Source: DATGWF01 sp035299585 (GTDB taxonomy: Bacteria > Actinomycetota > Actinomycetes > Actinomycetales > Microbacteriaceae). Taken from it: a stretch of DNA of 19,440 bases. This document shows, piece after piece, positions 8,175 through 13,552 of the stretch. The stretch's first letter is position 1; each line of letters opens with the position of its first letter. Both the position numbers and the translations under genes were made by a program. A model generated the notes under the pieces. The model did no database searches, was not told the origin of the DNA, and saw nothing but the letters and a program-made list of their open reading frames with translations. The DNA lies in NCBI GenBank assembly GCA_035299585.1, contig DATGWF010000040.1, positions 1 to 19,440 on the forward strand. Reading direction: 5' to 3'.

Positions 8175-8990
8175 GTGCATGTATTGAGTGTGAGCTCGCT
8201 CAAGGGCGGCGTCGGCAAGACCACCGTGACCCTCGGCTTGGCTTCGGCCGCGTTTTCTCGCGGACTGCGCACGCTCGTCGTGGACTTCGATCCGCAGTCC
8301 GACGTATCGACCGGCATGGACATTCAGGTTGCCGGCCATATGAGTGTCGCGGACGTCCTGCACTCCCCCAAGGAACGCGTCGTTCGCGCCGCGATTGCCT
8401 CGTCCGGGTGGGCAAAGTCTGTCGAGGGTTCGACGATTGATGTCATGGTGGGTTCCCCCTCCGCCATCAACTTCGACGGCCCGCACCCGACGGTCAAAGA
8501 CATTTGGAAGCTCGAGGAGGCGCTTGCCGCCATCGAGGACGACTACGACCTCGTCCTTATCGACTGCGCCCCGTCACTGAACGCCCTGACCCGCACGGCG
8601 TGGGCCGCGAGCGACCGCGTTGCTGTGGTGACCGAGCCGGGCTTGTTCTCGGTTGCCGCCGCCGACCGCGCGCTCAAGGCGATCGAGGAGATCCGCCGCG
8701 GCTTGTCACCGCGCCTGCAACCGCTTGGTATCGTCATCAACCGGATGCGTGAGCAGTCGATTGAGCACCAGTTCCGCATCGGAGAACTTCGCGAGATGTT
8801 TGGCCCGCTCGTGCTGAGCCCGCAACTCCCGGAGCGCACCTCCTTGCAGCAGGCCCAGGGTGCTGCAAGGCCGCTGCACGTGTGGCCGGGCGAGAGCGCT
8901 CAGGACATGGCACGAAAGTTCGACACACTGCTCGATCGCGCGATGCGCGCGATGCAGTTGAACGCCCCCGAAGGGCACCAACACCACTAG
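8175..8990 (+). CDS. Orphan ParA/Soj-family ATPase
   Basis: A 271-residue ParA ATPase that in this group uses ATP-dependent dimerisation and nucleoid binding to position DNA or protein cargo. Motifs: KGGVGKTT with signature lysine (10-17), switch region VVDFDPQSDVST (35-46), and Walker B VLIDCAPSLN with D130. The GTG at 8175 is taken as start because the protein then begins directly with the first beta strand, HVLSVSSLKGG, as ParA homologues do; a longer frame from 8076 adds 33 residues that do not fit the fold. There is no parB or parS-like site next to it, so it is an orphan and not the chromosomal parAB pair. It converges on the MerR gene at 9120. The C-terminus ends with a His-rich tail. 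Confidence 0.9.
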   Translation: MHVLSVSSLKGGVGKTTVTLGLASAAFSRGLRTLVVDFDPQSDVSTGMDIQVAGHMSVADVLHSPKERVVRAAIASSGWAKSVEGSTIDVMVGSPSAINFDGPHPTVKDIWKLEEALAAIEDDYDLVLIDCAPSLNALTRTAWAASDRVAVVTEPGLFSVAAADRALKAIEEIRRGLSPRLQPLGIVINRMREQSIEHQFRIGELREMFGPLVLSPQLPERTSLQQAQGAARPLHVWPGESAQDMARKFDTLLDRAMRAMQLNAPEGHQHH

Positions 8991-9016
8991 GAGCGGCGCG
9001 AACCCGCCGGCGAGAG

Positions 9017-9028
9017 CGTACAGGTACG
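9017..9028. repeat. Small inverted repeat in the parA-merR gap
   Basis: CGTAC (9017-9021), AG, GTACG (9024-9028) is a perfect 5-bp inverted repeat with a 2-nt spacer, downstream of parA. The loop is too tight for a good RNA hairpin, so it is more likely a DNA-level palindrome or chance. Confidence 0.3.
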
Positions 9029-9031
9029 GGC

Positions 9032-9088
9032 CGAATCAGCCAGCGCAACGCGAATCAGCCAGCTCAACGCGAATCAGCCAGCGCGGCT
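9032..9088. repeat. 19-bp tandem repeat, about 2.7 copies
   Basis: The unit CGAATCAGCCAGCGCAACG is complete at 9032-9050, recurs at 9051-9069 with a single change (CAGC TC for CAGC GC), and starts a third time at 9070, matching 15 bases before it diverges. In the third copy the divergence creates CCAGC-GCG-GCTGG, a short hairpin. The array occupies most of the 129-bp gap between convergent parA and merR, so it could act in transcription termination for either gene, or be a strain-variable tandem repeat. Confidence 0.85.
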
Positions 9089-9119
9089 GGGCAGGTTGGA
9101 ACGTGTTGAGGGCGTCAGG

Positions 9120-9665
9120 CTAGGACGCGCGGGAGCGCGCCGCGCGGCGCAGCGAGAGTTCGTCGGCGGGGTCGATGGCGACGTCTCCGATTTCGACGAG
9201 ATCGTTCTGCACTTCCCGCAGGACCTTGCCGACGGCGATGCCGAACACGCCCTGGCCGCGGTTGACGAGGTCGATGACTTCGTCGCTTGAGGTGCAGAGG
9301 TACACGCTCGCGCCGTCACTCATGAGGGTGGTTTGGGCGAGGTCTTCAACGCCCGAGGCCCGCAACTGGGTGACAGCGACGCGGATTTGCTGGAGTGAGA
9401 TGCCGGTGTCGAGGAGTCGCTTGACGAGCTTGAGCACGAGGATGTCGCGGAAGCTGTAGAGCCGCTGCGAGCCCGACCCGCTCGCGTCGCGGATGGTGGG
9501 GACGACAAGTTCGGTGCGAGCCCAGTAGTCGAGCTGGCGGTAGCTGATGCCGGCGGCACGCGCGGCCACGGCACCGCGGTAGCCAGTGCCGGCCTCGTGC
9601 TCGGGGAGCCCGTCGGTAAACAGGAAACCGAGACCGTAGTTTTCGGTTGAGCCGGTGTCGCTCAT
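9120..9665 (-). CDS. MerR-family transcriptional regulator (Rv1830-like)
   Basis: A 181-residue DNA-binding regulator. A winged helix-turn-helix of the MerR type covers about residues 30-100: GYRGAVAARAAGISYRQLDYW is the recognition helix region and SQRLYSFRDILVLKLVKRLL the wing and following helices. The C-terminal half (LMSDGASVYLC...GQGVFGIAVGKVLREV) has no metal-binding cysteine cluster, so this is not a metal sensor. The sequence and the position next to an FtsR-like gene match the conserved actinobacterial MerR represented by Rv1830. ATG 9665 has AAAGGGGA 5 nt upstream and is preferred over the in-frame ATG at 9695, which has none. Its target genes are not visible here. Confidence 0.9.
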   Translation of the reverse strand: MSDTGSTENYGLGFLFTDGLPEHEAGTGYRGAVAARAAGISYRQLDYWARTELVVPTIRDASGSGSQRLYSFRDILVLKLVKRLLDTGISLQQIRVAVTQLRASGVEDLAQTTLMSDGASVYLCTSSDEVIDLVNRGQGVFGIAVGKVLREVQNDLVEIGDVAIDPADELSLRRAARSRAS

Positions 9666-9788
9666 CGGTCCCCTTTCTGTTCGCCGTTCAGTCATTCTCT
9701 CACCGCAGGGTCCGAATCAGGGCAGCCAGGCGAAAAAGATTCTGGCGCGTCGCGCGGCAGGCGCCGGCCCGCGGCTCGGAGCGGCAGG

Positions 9789-9818
9789 ACCTCGACGACC
9801 GAGGTGAGGCACGCGTGC
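9789..9818. repeat. Hairpin and palindrome after the ftsR stop
   Basis: ACCTCG (9789-9794) and CGAGGT (9800-9805) form a 6-bp stem with a 5-nt loop, and GCACGCGTGC (9809-9818) is a perfect 10-bp palindrome 2 nt past the ftsR stop. They lie in the 155-bp gap before the next MerR gene and may be an attenuator or terminator. No T-run follows on the reverse strand. I see nothing coding in the rest of this gap. Confidence 0.4.
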
Positions 9819-9820
9819 GG

Positions 9821-10531
9821 CTAGGAGCGGCCGAGGCGCTGGACACCAGCGCGCACAATGACACTGCGAACGCGCTCGAGGTGGCTCGCAATCTCTCCCG
9901 CTCGCTCCAGGGCCGCCAGTCGGTCCGCGGGCGTGCGAACGAGGGGTGCGAGCGCGCTCACGATGAAGTCCGCTTCACGTTCCGCGTTGAGTCGCAGGGT
10001 GCGCAAGTGGCGCGGCTCAATTCCGGTGCGACGCAGTTCGACGAGTTCACGCATGAGCGAGATGACCTCGGTGCCGTAGAACTCAGCCGGCGGAAACAGC
10101 CCGGTCGCAATCGCGTCGTCGAGCAGCGAGGCCGAGGCACCCGTCTCGCGAAGCAACTCTTCGCGGCGCACCCGGCGGGCGGGAGCGGGAACGATCTCGG
10201 TCGGGGCGCTCACCACGGGAATCTGCGGCGCGCGACCCGCGTCGATGTCGTCGAGGTAGGCACGAATCACCTTGTGGGGGAGGTAGTGGTCGCGCTGCAG
10301 CGTGAGCACGAGGCGCAACCGTTCCAAATCCGTTGGTGAGTACTTGCGGTAGCCCGAGTCGGTGCGGGTCGGGTGCACGAGACCCTGGTCTTCCAGGAAG
10401 CGCAGCTTCGAGGGTGACAGGTCGGGGAACTCGGGCGTCAAGCGCGAAAGAACCTGACCGATACTCAGCAACGTTGCGGGCCGTGATGCAGAAGCGAGGG
10501 GCGCTTCGCGGCGAAGGGAACTCGAACTCAC
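9821..10531 (-). CDS. ftsR: FtsR-like MerR-family transcriptional regulator (Rv1828 type)
   Basis: A 236-residue regulator. The N-terminal MerR domain (about 20-90) reads LSIGQVLSRLTPEFPDLSPSKLRFLEDQGLV with the wing GYRKYSPTDLERLRLVL. The C-terminal part (about 120-225) is helical, with no metal ligands. In Corynebacterium glutamicum the orthologue FtsR activates ftsZ and cell division; that role here is inferred from homology and from its place next to the GarA-type gene. The GTG start at 10531 overlaps the stop codon of the FHA gene by GTGA, so translation is very probably coupled; GTGGGG just upstream may help. It is probably co-transcribed from the promoter ahead of the FHA gene. Confidence 0.88.
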   Translation of the reverse strand: MSSSSLRREAPLASASRPATLLSIGQVLSRLTPEFPDLSPSKLRFLEDQGLVHPTRTDSGYRKYSPTDLERLRLVLTLQRDHYLPHKVIRAYLDDIDAGRAPQIPVVSAPTEIVPAPARRVRREELLRETGASASLLDDAIATGLFPPAEFYGTEVISLMRELVELRRTGIEPRHLRTLRLNAEREADFIVSALAPLVRTPADRLAALERAGEIASHLERVRSVIVRAGVQRLGRS

Positions 10532-10968
10532 GCGGCCCCACCGTGCCGGGAGCTATAGAACGTGAGTCGGTACTTGCCGATCTGAACTTCGTCGCCGTCG
10601 CTGAGAACCGCGTCGTCGATGCGCTCTCCGTGCAGGTAGGTGCCGTTCATCGAACCGAGGTCTCGAACGGTGAACGCATTTCCGTCGCGCAAGAACTGCG
10701 CGTGACGTCGGGAGACGGTGACATCATCGAGGAAGATGTCCGCGTCGGGATGACGACCGGCGGTTGTGACGTCGCTGTCAAGCAGGAAGCGCGCGCCCGT
10801 GTTGGGCCCGCGGCGAACCACGAGGATGGCCGAACTCGGCGGCAATGCCGCGATTGCTTCAAGGTCTTCGGGGGTGATGGAGGTGTCAGCGCCGGCAATT
10901 GCGGCCGCTGCATCGCGGCTAAAACCGAGCGTCGTATTCACGCCGTGACGGATTTCTTGCGTGTCCAT
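10528..10968 (-). CDS. garA: FHA-domain protein of the GarA/OdhI type
   Basis: A small (146 aa) forkhead-associated protein. In mycobacteria and corynebacteria the unphosphorylated form binds and inhibits 2-oxoglutarate dehydrogenase (and glutamate dehydrogenase), and kinases such as PknG/PknB relieve this by phosphorylating an N-terminal threonine pair. The FHA core is intact: G71-R72-H, S86-R-R-H89 and N108-G109 are the phosphopeptide-binding residues. The N-terminus has NTTLGFSRD with Thr12-Thr13, where GarA has ETTSVFRAD, so the phosphorylation region is recognisable but altered. ATG 10968 has the strong ribosome site GGGAGG. The neighbours, PgsA upstream and the FtsR-like gene downstream, match the mycobacterial locus. 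The regulatory role is inferred from the family. Confidence 0.9.
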   Translation of the reverse strand: MDTQEIRHGVNTTLGFSRDAAAAIAGADTSITPEDLEAIAALPPSSAILVVRRGPNTGARFLLDSDVTTAGRHPDADIFLDDVTVSRRHAQFLRDGNAFTVRDLGSMNGTYLHGERIDDAVLSDGDEVQIGKYRLTFYSSRHGGAA

Positions 10969-10986
10969 GGCACCTCCCTTGGGTTG

Positions 10987-11015
10987 AGCCTAGCGGAACG
11001 AACGTGCCGGGTTAA
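10987..11015 (-). promoter_or_regulatory. Promoter of the garA-ftsR unit
   Basis: On the reverse strand TTAACC (11015-11010), a 17-nt spacer and TAGGCT (10992-10987) match a housekeeping-type promoter at 4 of 6 positions in the -35 and with the TANNNT form in the -10. The leader would be short, about 12 nt, with GGGAGG inside it. It fills the 51-bp gap between the phosphatidyltransferase and the FHA gene. Confidence 0.55.
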
Positions 11016-11019
11016 GTCC

Positions 11020-11673
11020 TCAGTCCGAATCGAACCGACGACTCGCCGAGAGTGCGAGAACACGTTGCCGCGTGTGCCGAGCGTAGTCGATTCCGGCGCC
11101 CCAGTAGAGCAGGCTTCCCACCGCAACAAGCACCCACCCGACCACGTTCACCCACTCGATTCCGCTCGGGAGGAGCGCCGAAAACAGCACGGTCGGGAGG
11201 CCGAAGAGCAGCAGGAATGTCGCGGTCTTTCCGAGTTTCGTCACCGGAATTGCGCCGCGCCGGAACCGGCCTTTCTGACCGCGAATGCCCATGTGTCCGT
11301 TTCGCCAGAGGACGAGGGCGAGGACGACGAGCAATATGTCGCGGGACACGATGAGCGCGAGCACCCACCAGGGCACGAGGCCGCGCCAGCTGAGCCCGAT
11401 GAGGGCTGCCAGAATGTAGAGCCGGTCTGCGATGGGGTCGAGCAGGATGCCGAGGTTGGAAATCTGCTTGAGCGTCCGAGCGAGCCAGCCATCGAGCGCA
11501 TCGGAGACACTCGCAATCACCAACACGATGAGCGCCGCCGCGTAGTCGCCGGCAACGATGAGCCAGAGGAACACGGGGACGAGTCCGAGCCGAGCGAACG
11601 AGATGAGGTTTGGAACGGTCAGCACCCGGTGCAGCGGCTCGTCGTCGGGCGTACCCGGAGTGTGCTCAGCCAT
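11020..11673 (-). CDS. pgsA: CDP-alcohol phosphatidyltransferase (PgsA2/cardiolipin-synthase type)
   Basis: An integral membrane enzyme of 217 residues that transfers a phosphatidyl group from CDP-diacylglycerol to an alcohol. The complete family motif D58-x2-DG-x2-AR-x8-G75-x3-D79-x3-D83 is present (SDALDGWLAR then GILLDPIADR). About five to six hydrophobic helices are visible, at roughly 23-40, 43-60, 84-96, 100-122, 150-168 and 174-194. Its closest recognisable counterpart by position is mycobacterial Rv1822 (PgsA2), so the product is either phosphatidylglycerol phosphate or, by a CMP-forming reaction, cardiolipin; the sequence does not decide. ATG 11673 overlaps the end of the Nudix gene by 8 nt (ATGGCTGA), so it is probably translated by coupling. 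Confidence 0.9.
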   Translation of the reverse strand: MAEHTPGTPDDEPLHRVLTVPNLISFARLGLVPVFLWLIVAGDYAAALIVLVIASVSDALDGWLARTLKQISNLGILLDPIADRLYILAALIGLSWRGLVPWWVLALIVSRDILLVVLALVLWRNGHMGIRGQKGRFRRGAIPVTKLGKTATFLLLFGLPTVLFSALLPSGIEWVNVVGWVLVAVGSLLYWGAGIDYARHTRQRVLALSASRRFDSD

Positions 11674-12124
11674 GTCGAATCCGATCGCGTAGTGCGGGCC
11701 ATTCTTCCGCAAGCCCAGGGTGGAGTTCGTAGCTGTCCACCTCATCGATGTGCACCCAGCGGAGTTCGAGGGATTCGTGATCGCTGACGGCCGCGTCGAA
11801 GGTCGCGATGACGCGAACCACGCAGGTGGTATAGCTCCAGAACCCGTGGTCGACAACGTGTTCGAACCAGGGTTCGACCGCGTGTGCAGGAACGGCCGCT
11901 TCCTCCCACGCTTCGCGGAGTGCACCGGCGAGCGCGTCCTCGTCGACATCACGGGCACCTCCCGGGAGCCCCCAGGTGCCGCCGTTGTGGCTGAACAAGG
12001 CGCGATGCTGCAACAGGACGCGGAGCTGTTCGTCCACGGCGAGCAGTCCAGCGGCGCCGAATCGCCCCCAGAAACGCCGTCCGTCCGGGCCGTCAACCCA
12101 GCCATCTCCGGTGCGCTCGCTCAT
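11666..12124 (-). CDS. Nudix hydrolase
   Basis: Probably hydrolyses a nucleoside diphosphate-X or an oxidised nucleotide in the cytoplasm. The Nudix box is G56-x5-E62-x7-R70-E71-x2-E74-E75, in GGARDVDEDALAGALREAWEE, with all catalytic acidic residues kept. The usual Gly near the end of the box is Ala77. The protein has 152 residues, a typical single-domain length, and the trailing SLELRWVHIDEV matches the family's C-terminal strand. The start is ATG 12124, six nt after CATACT on the reverse strand, suggesting a leaderless transcript. A longer open frame to 12496 runs through the opposite-strand GNAT gene and is rejected. It overlaps pgsA and heads that operon. The substrate is not predictable. 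Confidence 0.9.
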   Translation of the reverse strand: MSERTGDGWVDGPDGRRFWGRFGAAGLLAVDEQLRVLLQHRALFSHNGGTWGLPGGARDVDEDALAGALREAWEEAAVPAHAVEPWFEHVVDHGFWSYTTCVVRVIATFDAAVSDHESLELRWVHIDEVDSYELHPGLAEEWPALRDRIRHG

Positions 12125-12190
12125 GCTTTCAGTATGGTCGTTCCGCCTGGCAATCTGGCAACCATTCGGCCGTGCGCCTAGGCTGGAGCC
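12125..12190. promoter_or_regulatory. Divergent leaderless promoters of the Nudix and GNAT genes
   Basis: In this 66-bp gap CATACT (reverse, 12136-12131) lies 6 nt before ATG 12124 and TAGGCT (forward, 12179-12184) lies 6 nt before ATG 12191. The direct repeat CTGGCAA at 12147-12153 and 12155-12161 sits centrally. The second copy overlaps a possible forward -35, CTGGCA (12155-12160), with an 18-nt spacer; its reverse complement TTGCCA (12161-12156) resembles a -35 for the other strand with 19 nt. The GGAG at 12185-12188 is too close to the GNAT ATG to be an ideal ribosome site. Confidence 0.5.
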
Positions 12191-12478
12191 ATGTCGATTG
12201 AACTCGCTCATGAACCCGAAGCGTCCCGGTACACCCTGACCGTTGACGGTCAGCTCGCGGTGGTGCTCGATTACAAGGCGAACGAACACGCCATCTCTAT
12301 GACCCGCACCTTCACGGTGCCGAGTTTCCGCGGCCAGAAGCTTGCGGCGCAGCTCGTCGAGTTCGCGGTCGACGACGTTGAAGCAAACGACTCCCGCCGA
12401 ATTGTGCCGATGTGCTGGTACGTCGCGGACTGGTTTGAAGCGCACGGCGAGCGCGGTCATCTGCTTTCCGAGCGCTAG
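12191..12478 (+). CDS. Small GNAT-fold N-acetyltransferase (YjdJ/NATD1-like)
   Basis: A 95-residue minimal GNAT domain. The central TFTVPSFRGQKLAAQLVEFAVDDV (from about residue 38) has the acetyl-CoA pyrophosphate loop in the form R-G-x3-A, followed by IVPMCWYVADWFEAHGE, the conserved end of the acetyltransferase family that includes human NATD1 and E. coli YjdJ. There is no room for a separate substrate domain, so the substrate is unknown; a small molecule or protein amine is assumed from the fold. The start ATG follows TAGGCT by 6 nt. It is divergent from the Nudix gene and convergent with the LysE-family exporter. Confidence 0.88.
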   Translation: MSIELAHEPEASRYTLTVDGQLAVVLDYKANEHAISMTRTFTVPSFRGQKLAAQLVEFAVDDVEANDSRRIVPMCWYVADWFEAHGERGHLLSER

Positions 12479-12486
12479 TTGTCCTC

Positions 12487-12510
12487 GACTCGGCACATCG
12501 CACCCGAGTC
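12487..12510. terminator. Hairpin after the GNAT gene
   Basis: GACTCGG (12487-12493) and CCGAGTC (12504-12510) form a perfect 7-bp stem with a 10-nt loop, 8 nt after the GNAT stop. No T-run follows, so it would be a weak intrinsic terminator. Confidence 0.5.
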
Positions 12511-12518
12511 CTCGTCGC

Positions 12519-12528
12519 GGGCCGGCCC
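12519..12528. repeat. 10-bp palindrome GGGCCGGCCC
   Basis: Perfect palindrome in the 84-bp gap between the convergent GNAT and LysE-type genes. No role can be assigned; in high-GC DNA such a palindrome may be chance. Confidence 0.4.
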
Positions 12529-12541
12529 GTACTGAGCGGAT

Positions 12542-12562
12542 CGGTCGCGAAATCGCCGACCG
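12542..12562. terminator. Hairpin abutting the stop of the LysE-family gene
   Basis: CGGTCG (12542-12547) pairs with CGACCG (12557-12562), directly adjoining the TAA stop of the reverse-strand exporter. It is likely part of the termination signal for that gene, with the hairpin at 12487-12510 serving the opposite strand. Confidence 0.45.
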
Positions 12563-13234
12563 TTAGGCGTGGGTTGGCAGCACGAGCACGACCGCGAGCG
12601 CAACAAACACTGCCGCGGATACGTACTCCATCACGAGTGAGAAGCGCGGGCTCTGCACGATGCGTGACGACTGCTGCACCGTCGCGACAATGAGACCGAG
12701 CCACCCGATGGCGAGGCCAATCCAAATGACGGCGAGCATCACGAGTTGCAATGTGGTCGACTCAGCGGTTCCGAGGAATTGCGGGAAGAATGCAAACAGG
12801 AACACGAGCACCTTCGGGTTGGTGACGTTCGTGAACAGTCCCGTGAGGAATGGACCGAACCGCTCGCGCCAATTCTTGCGGGCGACGGTCTGAATATCGC
12901 CCTCGACGGGCGACCAACCGCCGTCTGCACCGCGGTGGATGCGGATGACCGCCATGACACTTTGGATGGCGAGCCACAGCAGATAGAGCGCGCCGCCGAT
13001 TTTGAGCGCCTCCATCGCGAACGGGGTGCGGGTCAGGAGCACACCGACGCCGGATACCACGAGCACACTCATGAGGCTCACTCCGGTGAGGATGCCGAGA
13101 ATGGTGAGCACTCCCCCGCGGCGACCCCACCGTGCGGTGTTTCTGATAGTCAGCATGGTGTCTGCGCCGGGCGTCGTGGTGACGACCAGGGCGGCCGGAA
13201 CGAAGCCGGCGAGCGGCGCGAGATCGACGAGCAT
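12563..13234 (-). CDS. LysE-family amino acid/metabolite exporter
   Basis: A 223-residue membrane exporter of the LysE/RhtB group, moving amino acids or similar small metabolites out of the cell. Near the N-terminus is the typical TPGADTMLTIRNTARWGRRGG (family form PGP/GAD...), then about six hydrophobic segments, including GVLTILGILTGVSLMSVLVVSG, KIGGALYLLWLAIQ and LVMLAVIWIGLAIGWLGLIV. The conserved FLTGLFTNVTNPKVLVFLFAFFPQF is present. ATG 13234 is chosen because it begins the first helix correctly and lies 6 nt after CAGACT; the longer frame to 13510 overlaps the divergent gene and is rejected. The substrate is unknown; threonine/homoserine-type substrates are common in this family. Confidence 0.9.
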   Translation of the reverse strand: MLVDLAPLAGFVPAALVVTTTPGADTMLTIRNTARWGRRGGVLTILGILTGVSLMSVLVVSGVGVLLTRTPFAMEALKIGGALYLLWLAIQSVMAVIRIHRGADGGWSPVEGDIQTVARKNWRERFGPFLTGLFTNVTNPKVLVFLFAFFPQFLGTAESTTLQLVMLAVIWIGLAIGWLGLIVATVQQSSRIVQSPRFSLVMEYVSAAVFVALAVVLVLPTHA

Positions 13235-13261
13235 GGGGCCAGTCTGCCCTACGCTTTTGGT
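13235..13261. promoter_or_regulatory. Overlapping divergent promoters in a 27-bp gap
   Basis: Only 27 bases separate the LysE-type ATG (13234) from the ATG at 13262. TACGCT (13250-13255) ends 6 nt before the forward start. On the reverse strand CAGACT (13246-13241), a weaker -10, ends 6 nt before the exporter start. Each -35 must lie inside the other gene's coding sequence, so the two promoters probably interfere with each other. Confidence 0.45.
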
Positions 13262-13552
13262 ATGTCGAACCCCTCGGTGACGGTGATTTCTCTCGTGGTG
13301 CAGAATCCGCTCACCAAGTTGGAGGCGCTCGAACTCATCGCGCGTGCGAGTGGATGCGCGATTGTCGGCGCCGGGACGGCTTCGGCAGCCGTGCAGCTCG
13401 GTCCCGAGGCGCGCGCACACGTAGAGGTGCCGAAGTTTGGCGAGGACGTTCAGCTCGCCATCGACGTGACGGCACCGGACGAGCGTTGGGCGCTCACGTT
13501 GCTCGAACAATTGCGCGGGCTCGGTCTCGACGTGTCGGTCCTCGGCTCATGA
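13262..13552 (+). CDS. Unknown 96-residue protein coupled to the photolyase gene
   Basis: I do not recognise the family. The protein has alternating strands and helices: SVTVISLVVQ, helix LTKLEALELIARASG, CAIVGAGTASAAVQL, VEVPKFGEDVQLAIDVTA, helix ERWALTLLEQLRGLG, LDVSVLGS. This beta-alpha-beta-beta-alpha-beta order resembles a small ferredoxin-like or ACT-like domain, which is inference. There is no signal peptide, membrane segment or Cys cluster. ATG 13262 lies 6 nt after TACGCT (leaderless type). Its TGA stop overlaps the next start by ATGA, so it is almost certainly made together with the FeS photolyase. It is divergent from the LysE-type exporter by 27 bp. Reality of the gene is supported by codon-compatible third-position GC and the coupling. 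Confidence 0.75.
   Translation: MSNPSVTVISLVVQNPLTKLEALELIARASGCAIVGAGTASAAVQLGPEARAHVEVPKFGEDVQLAIDVTAPDERWALTLLEQLRGLGLDVSVLGS

Noticed and set aside
9032..9088. CRISPR array
   Set aside because: The copies are directly adjacent without spacers and there are no cas genes in the window.
10333..11787. 484-codon forward frame over ftsR, garA and pgsA
   Set aside because: Crosses three well-supported reverse-strand genes and has no recognisable fold.
12125..12496. Longer start for the Nudix gene
   Set aside because: The added part is the mirror of the GNAT gene; ATG 12124 gives a normal Nudix length.
13235..13510. Longer start for the LysE-family gene
   Set aside because: The extra residues overlap the divergent small gene and precede the first membrane helix without family similarity.
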